Under the pieces are notes generated by a model, which did no database searches, had not been told where the DNA came from, and saw only the letters and a list, made by a program, of their open reading frames with translations. A stretch of 57,145 bases of DNA from Nemertoderma westbladi (Eukaryota > Xenacoelomorpha > Nemertodermatida > Nemertodermatidae): the NCBI GenBank assembly GCA_032718475.1, contig JAUCBJ010002463.1, forward strand, positions 1 to 57,145. Reading direction: 5' to 3'. This document shows, one piece after another, positions 21,254 through 29,825 of this stretch. The position numbers and the translations under genes are program-made. How positions within the stretch are numbered: position 1 is the stretch's first letter; every line of letters begins with the position of its first letter.

Positions 21254-23347
21254 TTAGGGGTCGAATAGCCTACGTTGATAGTTAGACGTAAAGGATAATA
21301 TATTATTTGTTGAATAAGTTAAATTTGTATAAGTTACTGTATAATGTACAATGCTCTATATGTATATTACATGTTCTCATACTGTATAATATTAATATTG
21401 ATGTTTCAATATTTACAAAGTATAATAATTCTAATAAAAATATGTATGGTAGAAAAATACATTATTGCGTTTTTCCTTTCTCTCTGCGTTTTTCCTCCCT
21501 CTCTGGTCATTTTTCCGCGTAATTCTTTTCCCCCCTTGTTTACAGTCTGTTTTGCCCCAGCCCTAGCTCAGTCGGTAGAGCGTTGGAAATTATATGTGTA
21601 GTAGATATTGAGTTCGAATCCTAGTGAGTGCGAATTATTTTTTGTACAGAATTTCAACTCATTTAAATTAACCGCTACAAATTAATTGCATTTGTCTGTA
21701 CCAATGAGACTGTAGTTATTTGATTGTAACCAATGTCGTGCAAGTTATATATTAGCTGGACCAATAGCTATCTTTAAAACCTTGTTAGAATCTATAGAAC
21801 AATCGAGAATTTTCTCGATTGATTGCGGCACAAATTTAGTATATAAAGGTGCGATTTCGTTCATTAGTACACTTACACCAACTTCTTATACAATCTATAT
21901 CTTATATCTCAATCTTTCTCAGATTATCTTATCAATATTCTGTCGTGCTTAGTTTAATTCAGATTACATTGTATTATAATTATATCTTCTGTAATAAAGT
22001 CAGAATATTCTCTCAGCTTTTCTATCTGTTTTATCATGGATTCACTACGGTGAACAAACTTAGGGACAGGATGGCCGGCTAGAGATCGGGCCGCAGCAAT
22101 GAACGGGAACATCACGGGAATGTAGACGAGAGACAACCCGCAATACCATCTAGAGTTATTCGCCCATCGCCTGAAAGGTAGTCGATCCTTGCTACCTAAG
22201 TGTAAGACAAAAAGATCAAAGGGTAGACGTAGTGACACGCTGTAAGCCTAAAATTACATCATAGGGACTGTACTGTCTTGATTCAGGAAAAACCGCAGTA
22301 GACCTTCATATTCCTACGGGGGGAGGGAGAGAGAGCAGAGATACTAGTACGCAGATAGGACGTAGGCACACCGGTACAAGGCATACACATTGGTTAGGGT
22401 GCAGCAAACTGTACGCTTAACTCTTGCTAAGTACAGGTGCGTCTGTGACTATTTGCCGTGCAACAGTGTCCATTTGCATTAGAACTTGTAGGCTAGGGGG
22501 GTTGCTGTGTTTTCACCTGAATTGGGATTGTACCGTTCAGGCGGAAGGGCAGTTTACGTACTAGGCGCAAATAAATTGAGGCTATCAGGGATATACTAAC
22601 ATCTACCGTGTCCCCGCCAACGCCCTAATAGGAAGTTACCCGGACTACCTGGGTGACTAAAATTCTAGATAGGAGCCAGGATAGCTATTAGTACCCGTAC
22701 GCCTACAGTAGTAAACTAACACATCTCTTCTTAGTATCAGGGACCTGGTACCTAAAATTGCCGAATTCTGGGCGTAGTATTAACCTTATGCCTGAATTTG
22801 AGTCCTGGAAATACGCAAGAGGGGAAGGAACCTTATCATTCGTGAGTATTGGACCTACAAGTTACAAAATTAGAATATTCGTAAAATGCACACCGTACCC
22901 AGTAATTATATATGTGAAGGAGCAAAACTGCTTTGACCGTTCAGAATTAACACACGCGCGTTAGAAATTATTTACACCTCAAAATATATAAAATTAACTT
23001 TCGTCCTTACTGCACTTTGCTCGCTAGTTAGACATCTCCAAATCTCTGCCTCTGTACCTAGCTAGCGTCCCTTTGCCCAACCATATAAATCACACCGCGG
23101 CAAAGTATACGAGCCTCTTAGTCCGTCAGTGAGTCAGCCTGATTTTAGGATTCGCTGCGCGGGATTTTGTTTTATCGAAGTTTGTCTGCTCGTAGACTGT
23201 TTTCTGCCTCACCGGTTATAAGAGATCGATACTGCAATATATTCGCTTACTTAGAGTTTACTGTTTTGGTGAGAAGGTCGGATTTATGATTTGATTCACA
23301 AACTTTACAGTAGGATATTGCAGGTATTGTTGCTGTCTCTTCAATTA

Positions 23348-23461
23348 GATACATATGCGGATACATATTTGGCTGATCTACGCCGACTGTTATCGCGAGT
23401 GCTACAGGACCATTTCAGGGAGGTGCACGAACAGCGGCTGGTCGGGACCTACGGGACGCCG
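23348..23461 (+). pseudogene. Ty3-like gag fragment, continuation beyond element D
   Basis: The frame reads DTYADTYLADLRRLLSRV, the block that follows 'AYEQF' in Ty3/Mag-like Gag. At 23462 the sequence switches to element A (similar to element B from 29972). Either A truncated this relic or an old recombination joined them. Confidence 0.6.
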
Positions 23462-25841
23462 TCGCTGGACAATGCGATCTTCGAGCATTTCCACTACGTG
23501 GTGAAAGGAGATGAGGCGAAGTTCGGGATTCCGTATAAATCCCGTACGCGAGAGAGTCACCGAGGAAAGATTGGAAGAGGTTCATAGAGTCCGTCAGCAG
23601 GGGAGGGTACATGATCCTAGACGACGAAGGAACCGTGGAAGACGAGGAGGGTTCGAAGAGAGGGTCGGCGGGATCGGCCAGAACCATACTCCTACATTTG
23701 GCCGCGCCAAATGGGGATATTTTCCTATTTGACCTGGGAACATATGGGAAGAAGGACGGCCCGAAGTTAAACCGGTTGCCGAAGGCAGTGCAAGTCCTAG
23801 TAAGAGAGAAGTCGACAACGAAAGTGGGATCGGCGATTCGCGATGATGTGGAGAGAATCATCGGTCCGGACACCCCAACCTCCTGGATATGCAGACGGTC
23901 TTCATGGCTATGACAGCACCAGACGGGTTGGGACTAGTCGAGAACACAGACCATTGCGGAGCGGTGGCGATGGGCCAGCTATTGGGGCTCGTGTGTCACA
24001 AACCAATGGACTGGGGGAAGTTCAGAGAAGAGTACAGAGCAGAATTAGCGAACTCGCTGAAGTGGGGAGCGAGGCCGGGGAAACAAGAGGTGTATCAATT
24101 CCGGAGAGGAGCAATAAAGGTATATCAGAAGCGATATATCCTGCAGGAGGACTGGATAATGATAGGTTTGCTTAACCTATTCATGACCGTGGTTATTGAG
24201 AGGGAACCAACGGCATTCCTATTATCGGGATCACCCCTAAGCTACAGAAGAGCCTTTAAGACGGCTTTCGTGGGTCTGGTAGACCACCCGGGGCTGAAGG
24301 GCGAGTCGGTGTACTACAACAGCCGACATCTGGTAGACGGGGAGATAGATACGCCGTATCAGAGGTGGGAGGAGCTAGAGACGGATAGACGAGAGGCGAA
24401 GCAACTGGATGATGTCGCTAGACAGGAGAGGAGAGAAGCAGAGGTAAGGGAGGAGGAAGCTAGGACACAGAGCTACGGCTTCGAGGAACAGGCGGGCTTA
24501 GACGAACTTCGTTGGACTTCATCAGGGAGTTCGGGGGAGTCTCTAGGGCGAGAACTGGGATGGACGGTGGGCTCACCGAAACAGTCGACGTCGGGATTGC
24601 AGACGACGCCCATACCAGCGGGCGCCGAGGGCGACCGGCCGCTAAGGAGGCTAGGGGAAAGGATGGGCTAAGGATGGAAAGCTACGGGCGAGAGCCAAGG
24701 CGGGAAGGGACATAGTGGGTCCACCGGGATACCGGGGCTGGAGCCACTCCCAGAGGAGGACGAGGACGACGACGAGTTCGGAGAGATGCCGCCCATCGGG
24801 AGGATCAGCCACTCGGACACGGACTGGGTTGGCGGGAGGGTGGTGACGGCCAGTGGGGCGAGGGCCTTCTGGGATAGACCCGGCAAGCGGGCCTGGGTGC
24901 ACGAGGAGCCGGCGATGGATTTCGCGGGGAGCACTATCAGGTTGGGCGAGCAACCGGGGACGGCACCACGGGTAGTATTCGGGGAGACGATGCCCGGGAG
25001 GGGCGAGGAGATCGATGTAGACAGGGACACTAAAGTCCGGAAGTTCGCTTACCAACGACTCCACAGACCGCGGAGATCGCTTGGGACGAAAGACGACGTG
25101 GGGCGGGAGACATTGGTGCTCGGCTGTGACTACTGTGGGAGACAGACCCATCAGGAAAGGAGCTGCTGGTACCGGTTCCAGAAAGGGACTAGTTGTCTCT
25201 ACTGCCGCGAGTCGAGCCACAGGATGGGGGCGTGTCCACGGTTGCATAACCGATGTTTGAAGTGTAACTTTCGGGGACATTACGGATGCCAGTGTGACTG
25301 CATGGATGACGAAGAGAAGTTTAGGATCTTCGAGGAGTGGGCCGACGTCGGGGCGATGACTCGGCAACGTATGAAGGCCCAGGAGTTCCGGTGGGGCTTC
25401 TTTAACATCAATCAGGAGGCTCACATGGAAATTATCAAACGGAGGCTTCCGTTTACTTACCAGGAAGTGGCGACGGCGGCATCATATGCCGGAGTGATAA
25501 ATACACAGAGGTATTTGGATAGGTGGACGCCACAGAACAGAGGAGAGTTTAGGGATTTCTTGGCGGAGCATGTGCCGCGGGCAATGAAGTTGATCCTATG
25601 GGACGCCACCAGGGGGAGACAGCAGGGCCACTCGGAGGGGCCACCCGCGAAGCGATACCGGGAGCTAATAACACCGGCACCCAAGGAGTCGACGACCGGG
25701 ATCAGTAAAGAGGTGGTGGCGAGAGTCCGAAGCCAGAGCACAAGACCAGAGGAGCGGCAGTGACCAGGAAACGACCTAGGGAAGAGGACGACAGGGGGAA
25801 AGACTTGAGGTGGTTCCCAAAGGCAGGTGGAACGAACTAAG
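23462..25841 (+). pseudogene. element A exonuclease-like/triple zinc-knuckle ORF, broken
   Basis: The protein matches element B's ORF in several frames. Lesions relative to B are a 10-bp-class insertion near 23531 (frameshift), a frameshift near 23872, an in-frame stop at 24669-24671 and a C-terminal frameshift near 25733. Conserved parts are LDDEGTVEDEEG (exo I-like), KVGSAIRDDVERI (exo II-like), LKWGARPGKQ with KRYILQEDW (exo III-like), and the knuckles CDYCGRQTHQERSC, CLYCRESSHRMGAC and CLKCNFRGHYGCQC. At codon 252 of B's frame, where B has a stop, A has Tyr (FREEYRAEL), which shows B's stop is derived. It follows a Ty3-like gag relic and is followed by A's 3' LTR. Confidence 0.75.
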
Positions 25842-26492
25842 ACTTCAGTGTAACATGCCTAGAAGGCACCACGCGAGACGTGCGAACTCCTAAGTACAAA
25901 TTCAAGTAATTTAAATAATTGAAAAAGTGCAATTAGTAGGTACGTACGTAGTAATCATTATTAGTTTAGCAAAATATAATCGAAGTAAGTACTGTAGTCA
26001 TTCAACCTTTTTCCAATTAGCTACTGGACTGGGGGACGACTGACTATGACGAACGAGACGCTGGACGACATCACACATCTTGAGTGCGATGGCACAGGAG
26101 GGGGGTGAAACTCGTCGGGAGTGAGTGGGAGAGAAAGGGGTTGAGTTGTGGTGCTGAGAGAGTGCAGGTGCAATTCAAGTGTGGGGGGGGGGGGGGGGGG
26201 GAGGAATAAGAGGCAGAGTGAGGGACAGGGAAGTCCGAAAGTTAGAGCGGAAGTGAGGAGAAGTAGAGGAGAGTCAGGGTGAGAACAGAGCAGAGTTAGT
26301 GGTGAAAGTGTTGGGGAAACAAAAGTCGTGTGAGAGGAGCGCACGATCGGCCCGACACGGGATGCCAGGTAAACAGGGTAGCGATATCATACCCATAGGG
26401 GGCGGTCTGGAAAGCCGGCTCCGAAAAAATAGTTCCACCCCACACTCGACACTAGGTCGTGATCCAGCGGAATTGTAGCGCACTAGAGGTGG

Positions 26493-26530
26493 ATGCTATC
26501 TTCTTACCGGGAAGATAGCATGGGGGGGAG
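26493..26530 (+). promoter_or_regulatory. conserved hairpin plus polypurine tract of element A
   Basis: ATGCTATCTTC and GAAGATAGCAT form an 11-bp stem around a 7-nt loop (26493-26521). It is followed at once by GGGGGGGAG, which abuts the LTR start TGTTAGC. The polypurine tract would prime plus-strand DNA synthesis. The same module precedes the LTRs of B and C. Confidence 0.8.
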
Positions 26531-27116
26531 TGTTAGCGTATTCAATTCTGCTAGCCAGGCCCACAGAGAGTTGGGTTTTAAGCAATATTGGAACTACAAG
26601 GTTGATTACCAATCAACCTTGTATCACCCCAATAAGCGGGGACAATAGGCCCCAAGGGAACACACACAGTGGGGGTCAGAGGTTATACCTCCGGGAGAGA
26701 GAGAGAGATAGCAGCGGGGGGGAAGCACACCCAGGGGATGGGAAGGTGACAAGTGAGTTATTAGCCAATGGGGGGAAGGCATCAGCTGGGTAGCATTATA
26801 TGGCCAACCCGTGCAATATATTACCAGCTACCATGTCATTTAGTTCAGTTATCTCATTCAGTCAGTCGGTTCAGTTAGGGCACAGCGGTGACTTCTAATA
26901 CCGTCCACTGCCGCCATTATTCACCTATATTTTAGTTCATTCATTCAATGCTGCAATAACTGTCTTTGTGCTTATCCTATTATATTTATACTGCTACAGC
27001 GTCAACAATATTAGAACTCTTAATCTGACAATAAAACGCTTTTCACTCACACGGCGGGGACGCGTAATTAAAGAACCAAAACCGGATAAACCGAGATCCT
27101 CCTGGATCCCGTCACA
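26531..27116 (+). repeat. 3' LTR of element A
   Basis: 586 bp, starting TGTTAGCG and ending CCCGTCACA (TG...CA). The 3' portion resembles B's LTR (GGCGGGGACGCGTA, GATAAACCG, GGATCCCGTCACA) but is clearly diverged from it. Confidence 0.82.
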
Positions 27117-27307
27117 AATACCAATAACTTGATTAACAGAAGATTTTGCATATGTGGATTAGTTACTAATCCACTTAATAGCCCCTCAGCTTAAATATGT
27201 GCTTAAAAATGGTGTATAGCAGGAACCAGAACCATGTCAATTAATATTCTGGTAATGTACGTTTCAGAAGAAACCTGAGAAGCTGTATACCCCACAGACC
27301 CAAGTGG

Positions 27308-28023
27308 TCATTTTGTCATATTGGTAAGTTCAATAAAGTCCTTCTGTAATTCATAAGTCCTACATCCTATGAGGAAGAAGTATAGGAGTTCGGTGCAGAG
27401 GTCCTCTTTTCGAAATGATTCGATTACCTTGAAGACTAAACATTGTTTATATTCCTCATAAAATCTATTAAATAATCTTAAATATAGGTAATATTATAGA
27501 ATAAAACAAAAGTTTAACTTACATAGGGTTGATTCACTGTTATTAAGTTCTGGAACTGAAAGTGGATGGAACAACACGGAATGTTGGTTACCTGGGGGAG
27601 GTTCGTTTATATTCACTTCGTATTCTGTATCTTCTGTGTCGTTGATCAAGCTAAAATAATAATAGTAATTACAAACGGATAGTAATTATTGGTAAGTAAT
27701 AATTATGATAGGTATTTAGGGCCTGGTTATGAAAGTACAGACTGATGGTAAGTCTAGGTATCTACGTAAAGACGGATGGTAAAGTCTAGGTATGTATGTA
27801 CATTGTACATACATATGATATGTCTGTGTATGCAGACTGCTAGTGGTTAGACTAATTATGTGCTAATAAAATAATGCAACCGAACTATGTAATAAACTTA
27901 CACTTATTTGTAGATAAGTTTTTCTTACGTCAGGATCTTTGGAGCTGAATAAATTGTAGCGACTCTGCGACACTTTGATTTTAGACGCGTAAAGTTTACT
28001 GACGCTGTGGATTCACATGCCAC
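27308..28023 (-). CDS. three exons of an unrecognised spliced gene (partial)
   Basis: Reading the minus strand, exon 1 is 28023-27929 (95 bp, acceptor CATATAG, donor GAC|GTAAG). Exon 2 is 27650-27523 (128 bp, acceptor TTATTTTAG, donor CTAT|GTAAGT). Exon 3 is 27435-27308 (128 bp, acceptor ATGTTTAG) and ends in TGA. Intron phases match at both joins (phase 2, then phase 1), and every exon is open in the required frame. The encoded pieces include FTRLKSKCRRVATIYSAPK, LINDTEDTEYEVNINEPPP and FKVIESFRKEDLCTELLYFF. I do not recognise the family. The 5' end is missing: B's truncated LTR begins 735 bp upstream and no further exon is visible. It could be a host gene remnant or the 3' end of a spliced transposon gene. 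Confidence 0.5.
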
Positions 28024-28330
28024 CTATATGATGTTATTAGAAACTGAACTTTATATCTACAAATATTGGTGTTACCAGTTCACTGTATATTCCTATAGAG
28101 ATATAATCTCAAATACCTCTGTAATGGAATGTTTGTCACAAGTAACAAATCACAAACGTCACAAATAACATATAAAAAATCCTGATTATGAATAACATTG
28201 GTCGAAACAATTATATTCGATATAAATGATTAGCGCAATAGCGGCTATTAGCGGATTAGCGGATATCACAATATAACATAACAGACACAAAGATATTACT
28301 ATCTTAACAAGAAATGTTCAGCATATTTGA

Positions 28331-28371
28331 TGATTTTTACAAAAGAATAGATCTATTCTTTGTAAAAATCA
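28331..28371. repeat. 41-bp near-perfect palindrome
   Basis: TGATTTTTACAAAAGAATAG is followed directly by its reverse complement with a single-base indel, centred on AGATCT. It would form a 20-bp hairpin. No gene context is visible, and 28024-28757 otherwise holds nothing recognised. Confidence 0.7.
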
Positions 28372-28757
28372 ACAACCAAAATTAATTCAAATGAGGTGGA
28401 ATGTTTATGTAAAATCCTCAACTGCATTTGTATCGAGTTGATTAATCTGTTTGTTATCCTCAGAATGAACATTAATTTACTTGAATATTGAATTATAATT
28501 ACATGAAGTTACTGAGTTTGACAATTCGTTTATTAGCCAATATACTCCTCACCACCAGGATAATTAATTCCATCTAGGGTCAGTATCCCTATTTAAATAA
28601 CTTGCGATATTTGCAAAGCTAGCCTTTTAAGTTTTAGCAATGGTGTGGACCAAGTATGTTGTAAGTACTTAACATATCTTTAAGTGTAACTACGTAGTTC
28701 TACTAAGTATAGCAAGTTTTCAGCAAGTTTTAAGTATAGCAAGTATAGCAAGATACT

Positions 28758-29005
28758 TAGTCGGTTAGCTAGGGTAGAGCGGAGACTTCTAAGACCGTCC
28801 TCGCCTACCACCATTATTTGTACATACTGTAGTACTTCAATTGCCATCTATCCATTTATACTATATCCATCTTAACATTTATATTATACATACATCGGAG
28901 AACTAATAACATCAGAACTCTCGAACTCTTTTCACATACAAACGGCGGGGACGCGTACTTGCAATAACCGCGGATAAACCGGGATCCTCCTTGTATCCCG
29001 TCACA
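28758..29005 (+). repeat. truncated 5' LTR of element B
   Basis: It matches the last 250 bp of the LTR at 33037-33585 (TAGTCGGTTAGCTAGGG to CCCGTCACA) with very few differences. The U3 part is absent, and unrelated AGTATAGCA-repeat sequence precedes it. Confidence 0.82.
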
Positions 29006-29058
29006 GTCATAGAACACCAACTACTACCCTAGTATTAGAACTTCCAGCTAGCTACGAT

Positions 29059-29502
29059 ATGAGTGACGTAACGCCAACGCGGACCCCGGACGAAGAACTA
29101 ACGATCCGCGAGGCCGCGACCAGACGGTACAGGCCCACGACGCCGGACCCATCGGTAACGGGTCATCCGGCAGTTCAAGATGAGGGGGGCCGTCTGGAGC
29201 CAGAGGTCGAGTCGAGAGGAGCGGGAGTCGAGTTGAGAGGAGGAGAGGGCGAGTTGGAAGGAGAAAGAGACGAGTCGACACACGACGACGGTCGACGTGC
29301 CGATGTCGCCGGCCAGCCACAGGCCGAGGGCGACGGACGGCCCACCGGAACGGCGATGGTGGGGCCGCCGGTACGACGTCGGACCTGGAGAGATGGAGGA
29401 GAAGTCGGAGACGAGGACGTCGTACCGGCGGCCCCACCGTCATACTGCTGTACTACACAGGCCCATAGAGTAGGTCAGAATGTGGATTATGAACCAGAAT
29501 AA
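29059..29502 (+). CDS. element B gag-like N-terminal fragment
   Basis: A 147-codon ORF beginning MSDVTPTRTPDEE, similar in style to the MSDKQDY start of D's Gag. It is acidic and Arg/Gly-rich and predicted to be disordered. It starts 53 bp after the LTR, the expected place for gag, but ends before any capsid domain. It is probably the truncated N-terminus of the ancestral Gag. It contains a 23-bp perfect inverted repeat (29358-29438). The following 29503-29825 is AT-rich leader-like sequence with nothing recognised. Confidence 0.5.
   Translation: MSDVTPTRTPDEELTIREAATRRYRPTTPDPSVTGHPAVQDEGGRLEPEVESRGAGVELRGGEGELEGERDESTHDDGRRADVAGQPQAEGDGRPTGTAMVGPPVRRRTWRDGGEVGDEDVVPAAPPSYCCTTQAHRVGQNVDYEPE
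29358..29438 (+). repeat. 23-bp perfect inverted repeat in element B
   Basis: The arms GGTGGGGCCGCCGGTACGAC+GTC (29358-29380) and the reverse complement (29416-29438) are separated by 35 bp. They are very GC-rich and would form a stable RNA hairpin near the 5' end of the element, a plausible packaging or dimerisation site (inference). Confidence 0.8.
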
Positions 29503-29825
29503 TCCATAGGTAATAGTAAGTAGTAGCACAGTAGAATTAAATTAAAAAATTAAATAAATAAAATAAGAATAGGGCTAAAAAAGTTACAAATTATGGTAAC
29601 AGTAGGGAAATTATTCTGGAATACAATAAAAGTAACTGACAAAATTGCGAATTAGGGTACATTTAGTAGCTTCAAAATTAAGTAGTAGGAATTTAGGCTA
29701 TAAGGCAAAATTAGATAAGAAATAGGCCATTATCGGACCGTACAGACCATCCTAGCTGCATCACTCACTTATACTGCGCCTTGGTAAGGCATCACCTTAT
29801 AGGTGAGCGATCGGGAGAGTTCGAA

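Larger units (their letters stand above)
18834..21563. mobile_element. 2.7-kb insertion in the A box of the LTR's tRNA-like module, 8-bp target duplication
   Basis: TAGCTCAG is duplicated at 18826-18833 and 21564-21571, and the surrounding sequence is contiguous in the 5' LTR. The insert starts GCAGAATACC and ends GCCCCAGCCC without inverted terminal repeats, so its class is unknown; an 8-bp duplication is typical of hAT or P elements. It contains no coding ORF that I recognise, a run of 27 G (19340-19366), a GTAG microsatellite (about 19648-19690) and two MITEs. Confidence 0.7.
2723..23347 (+). mobile_element. element D: BEL/Pao LTR retrotransposon, about 20.6 kb with nested insertions
   Basis: The two LTR copies diverge exactly at the ends given. 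GATAC flanks the element on both sides (2718-2722 and 23348-23352), a 5-bp target duplication as expected for BEL/Pao. The order is 5' LTR, leader with three stem-loops, gag, protease, RT, A17/RNase H, integrase with DUF5641-like tail, an additional zinc-knuckle ORF, AT-rich 3' region, 3' LTR. DUF1759-like capsid and DUF1758-like protease identify the superfamily. Two later insertions lie inside, at 10096-11311 (pol) and 18834-21563 (3' LTR). I count roughly seven base differences plus one small indel between the LTRs, which implies a recent insertion. The coding region nevertheless has a TGA codon and two frame changes. Confidence 0.9.
18693..23347 (+). repeat. 3' LTR of element D, split by a 2.7-kb insertion
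   Basis: 18693-18833 matches the start of the 5' LTR and 21564-23347 matches the remainder. Differences from the 5' LTR are few: a handful of substitutions plus a small deletion near 22180. The TATA box and AATAAA are conserved. Confidence 0.88.
23462..27116 (+). mobile_element. element A: 5'-truncated BEL-family element with 3' LTR
   Basis: From 23462 on it matches element B closely: the exonuclease/zinc-knuckle ORF, 3' UTR, hairpin, polypurine tract and LTR. It has no gag, pol or 5' LTR of its own. The 3' UTR (25842-26492) shares the GCAATTCAAGTGTGGGG word with B and C and holds a G run near 26183-26201. Confidence 0.8.

Noticed and set aside
23511-25424. Other-frame and minus-strand ORFs over the exonuclease/zinc-knuckle regions of A and B
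   Set aside because: High GC in this ORF keeps several frames open. Only the frame carrying the CCHC knuckles and conserved between A, B and D is supported.
29048-29443. 131-codon minus-strand ORF opposite the B gag fragment
   Set aside because: Arg/Leu/Pro-rich antisense shadow; the plus-strand ORF starts just after the LTR as expected for gag.
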